Shown piece by piece: positions 15,552 to 17,365 of a stretch of DNA of 17,365 nt. Source of the stretch: Acidobacteriaceae bacterium (GTDB lineage Bacteria > Acidobacteriota > Terriglobia > Terriglobales > Acidobacteriaceae); contig PLKU01000274.1 of assembly GCA_003140705.1 (NCBI GenBank), forward strand, positions 1 through 17,365. The letters run 5' to 3'. The notes beneath the pieces were generated by a model that saw only the letters and a list, made by a program, of their open reading frames with translations, was not told the DNA's origin and did no database searches. The position numbers and the translations under genes are program-made. Every line of letters starts with the position of its first letter. The first letter of the stretch is position 1.

Positions 15552-17365
15552 CTAGGAATCCACGCCTGCAAGCTGCGCGAGTCTCTTGCGCAGCCGTTCG
15601 GCCAGTTCCTCTTCCGACATCTCGCCCACCAAAACCCCGTTGACCTCAGAATCTGTTTGGATGGAAGGCTCAGGTTCAGCCACCGGGTGCTCCTCGGCGC
15701 CAGCTGGAAACATGTCTTGGGCCAGAAACTCCGTAAGCGCAGCGATACTTGGATAGTTGAAAGCCAACGTGGACGGGAGAGAATGCCCTGCTCCATTCGC
15801 AAGCCTCGTTTTCAGATCGATGGACATCAACGAATCGAGGCCCATTTCGAATAGCCCCTTGTGTGCATCGATGGAGTCGGGATTGCGGACCCCCAGAACA
15901 CGGGCGACGGCGCTGCGGACAAAGGCCTCGAGGATGCCCGGCCGTTCGCTCTCTGAAGCGTCCGACAACCGGGCGCGGAGATCTCCCGCACCAGCGTTGC
16001 CCGCTGAAGCTGGACCACCCTTGACTACAGAGGTGAGGCCCTGGATCAGGGGCCGAGGACGGTCGGATTCGTGCAGAGACCGCAAGTTCTCCCAGTGGAT
16101 GGCCGCGATGGCCGCCTGAGGCAATCCAACGGCAACGACGGCTTCCATTATGGCCAGTGCCTTTGGCGGATCCAGAGGATAGACCGAAGCGTTCTCAGTG
16201 CGCGCCAACCGCCGGATCTCTCCCGAGGACGATCTCATCTCATCCCAAGCGCCCCAGTCGATGGTCGTAACCGGCACGCCGGAGCGGCGGCAATTGTGGG
16301 CCAGGGCGTCGAGGTACCCACTGGCCGCCGCGTAATGTCCGCCGCCTCTCAAGCCGAGCAGCGCCGCCATCGAAGAGAAGAAAACAATGAATTCAACCGG
16401 CTGGCCGGCGGCTATGTCCAGCAGGTTCCGCGTGCCATCGACCTTGACGGAGAGCATTTCGCCCAGCGCTCTTTCGTCGAGCTCGCGCACACCGCGCTCT
16501 TCTGGGGCCGCGACCGCTGCATGGACCAATCCGCGGAGCTCCGGCCACTCCCGCCCGAAGGACGCGAACAGTTTCTCAACGCTGGAGCGGTTGGTCAGGT
16601 CGGCAGCAACAATCTCAAGCCTCGCCCCCATTGCTTCCAGAGCATTCACCGCGGCGACAGAGCGGCCGTTGGCACTGGCGGGATCGATATCGGCCCACAA
16701 GGAGCGTTCCGGCAATCCGCGCCTGCCAACCAGCACAACGTGGCGCGCGCCACGCTCGACCAGCCATCTGGCAACCTTCACGCCGACGGCGCCCAGGCCG
16801 CCTGCGACCAGATATGATCCTTCCGGTCCGATGGCCACTCGGCCAGATGCCTTCGGCGAGAGGCGCGTCAATCGCGCAGCGAGACGCACTCCATCGCGGA
16901 TTGCGACTTGATCTTCGCCATCTGCGAAGGTTGCATTATTTAGAATCCAGGCGGCCTGCTCTTCCGGCTTTTTCTCCGGATCCAGGTCGATGAGGCCACC
17001 CCAAAGATCGGACTCTTCCAGGGCCGCGGCGCGACCCAGGCCCCATAGTGCCGATTGCGCGCACGCCAGCGGACCGCCGGTCATTCCAATGGCCTGAGCA
17101 CCCTGCGTGACCAGCCAGATTCTGGCTCCGGTTTTCGCGGCGGCCGCGCCTTCAAGAAGCCGGGAGAGGCTCAAGCAAACCTCAGTGACCGCTTCGACTG
17201 CGCCGTCGGCGGCGGAGAGCGCTCGGCCATCCATTCCCCAAAGAAATGCAATTTCGCCTGGTGCGCCACCGGAGGCTTCCCGGATCGCGCGTTCGAAATC
17301 CTGCGCGCTGCGCGGGTTCACGGTGTAGTGGCTGCCTTGCGCCGAATAGACTTCGGCGGGGGCAA
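15552..17365 (-). CDS. Modular polyketide synthase, C-terminal part (KR-ACP), 5' end outside the window
   Basis: This is the end of a type I PKS module; 603 complete codons are visible and the frame is open through the right edge, so the GTG at 17321 is internal and not a start. Numbering from the first complete codon, residues about 1-165 are the ketoreductase structural subdomain (typical SALWGLGRA and WGGLIDLDP stretches). Residues about 180-375 are the catalytic KR: nucleotide-binding AGGLGAVG, catalytic Lys307, Ser331 and Tyr344. The usual YxxxN Asn is Ser348, and there is no LDD motif. An ACP follows, with the phosphopantetheine Ser511 in GLDSLM. The tail ends in a charged helix (GEMSEEELAERLRKRL), probably a C-terminal docking element for the next PKS. 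No KS, AT, DH or ER is visible; they would lie upstream. The module probably delivers a beta-hydroxy (or further reduced) acyl chain to the next protein. PKS identity is certain; KR activity is probable. Confidence 0.95.
   Translation of the reverse strand, partial: APAEVYSAQGSHYTVNPRSAQDFERAIREASGGAPGEIAFLWGMDGRALSAADGAVEAVTEVCLSLSRLLEGAAAAKTGARIWLVTQGAQAIGMTGGPLACAQSALWGLGRAAALEESDLWGGLIDLDPEKKPEEQAAWILNNATFADGEDQVAIRDGVRLAARLTRLSPKASGRVAIGPEGSYLVAGGLGAVGVKVARWLVERGARHVVLVGRRGLPERSLWADIDPASANGRSVAAVNALEAMGARLEIVAADLTNRSSVEKLFASFGREWPELRGLVHAAVAAPEERGVRELDERALGEMLSVKVDGTRNLLDIAAGQPVEFIVFFSSMAALLGLRGGGHYAAASGYLDALAHNCRRSGVPVTTIDWGAWDEMRSSSGEIRRLARTENASVYPLDPPKALAIMEAVVAVGLPQAAIAAIHWENLRSLHESDRPRPLIQGLTSVVKGGPASAGNAGAGDLRARLSDASESERPGILEAFVRSAVARVLGVRNPDSIDAHKGLFEMGLDSLMSIDLKTRLANGAGHSLPSTLAFNYPSIAALTEFLAQDMFPAGAEEHPVAEPEPSIQTDSEVNGVLVGEMSEEELAERLRKRLAQLAGVDS

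Noticed and set aside
17319..17321. GTG as a possible start of the right-most PKS gene
   Set aside because: The frame stays open to the window edge and the residues upstream continue the ketoreductase structural subdomain, so the GTG is internal and the gene is cut by the window.

Overview
The window lies inside a modular polyketide synthase / non-ribosomal peptide synthetase (PKS/NRPS) gene cluster. All recognised cluster genes are on the minus strand, so the assembly line reads right to left. GC is roughly 60 % by eye across the cluster and lower in the left-most ~800 bases. A hybrid line of this type at this GC, with a TubC-type docking domain and a Cys-type thioesterase, would suit an acidobacterial or other soil-bacterial genome better than a typical myxobacterium (higher GC) or cyanobacterium (lower GC). 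That placement is inference only.

Layout in transcription order: (1) 17365-15552, the C-terminal end of a PKS (ketoreductase and acyl carrier protein visible; the rest lies beyond the right edge). (2) 15514-9812, a complete PKS module KS-AT-DH-KR-ACP. (3) 9815-6501, an NRPS module C-A-PCP. (4) 6504-1900, a PKS module KS-AT-KR followed by a PCP-like carrier. (5) 1903-842, a stand-alone thioesterase-like protein with an N-terminal TubC-type docking domain. Genes 2/3, 3/4 and 4/5 each overlap by four bases (ATGA), and genes 1 and 2 are 37 bases apart, so this looks like one operon whose promoter is outside the window.

Read colinearly, the line would make a polyketide chain, extend it with malonyl-CoA and reduce and dehydrate it to an enoyl thioester (gene 2). 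It would then add one amino acid with no epimerase (gene 3; the pocket residues lean weakly to glycine), extend with malonyl-CoA and reduce to a beta-hydroxy thioester (gene 4), and hand the chain to the thioesterase (gene 5). The inferred terminal unit is an N-acylated, statine-like gamma-amino-beta-hydroxy acid. The releasing enzyme is the most unusual part. It is a separate protein, its nucleophile-elbow residue is Cys rather than Ser, and the catalytic His expected near its C-terminus is not at its usual place.

The left 841 bases contain no intact gene. A plus-strand remnant of an FAD-dependent monooxygenase is visible at about 122-322. The next conserved piece of the same protein family appears in the opposite orientation at 381-328, which suggests a small inversion in a decayed gene. 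From 385 to 841 nothing can be assigned. No RNA genes, CRISPR arrays or insertion sequences were seen.
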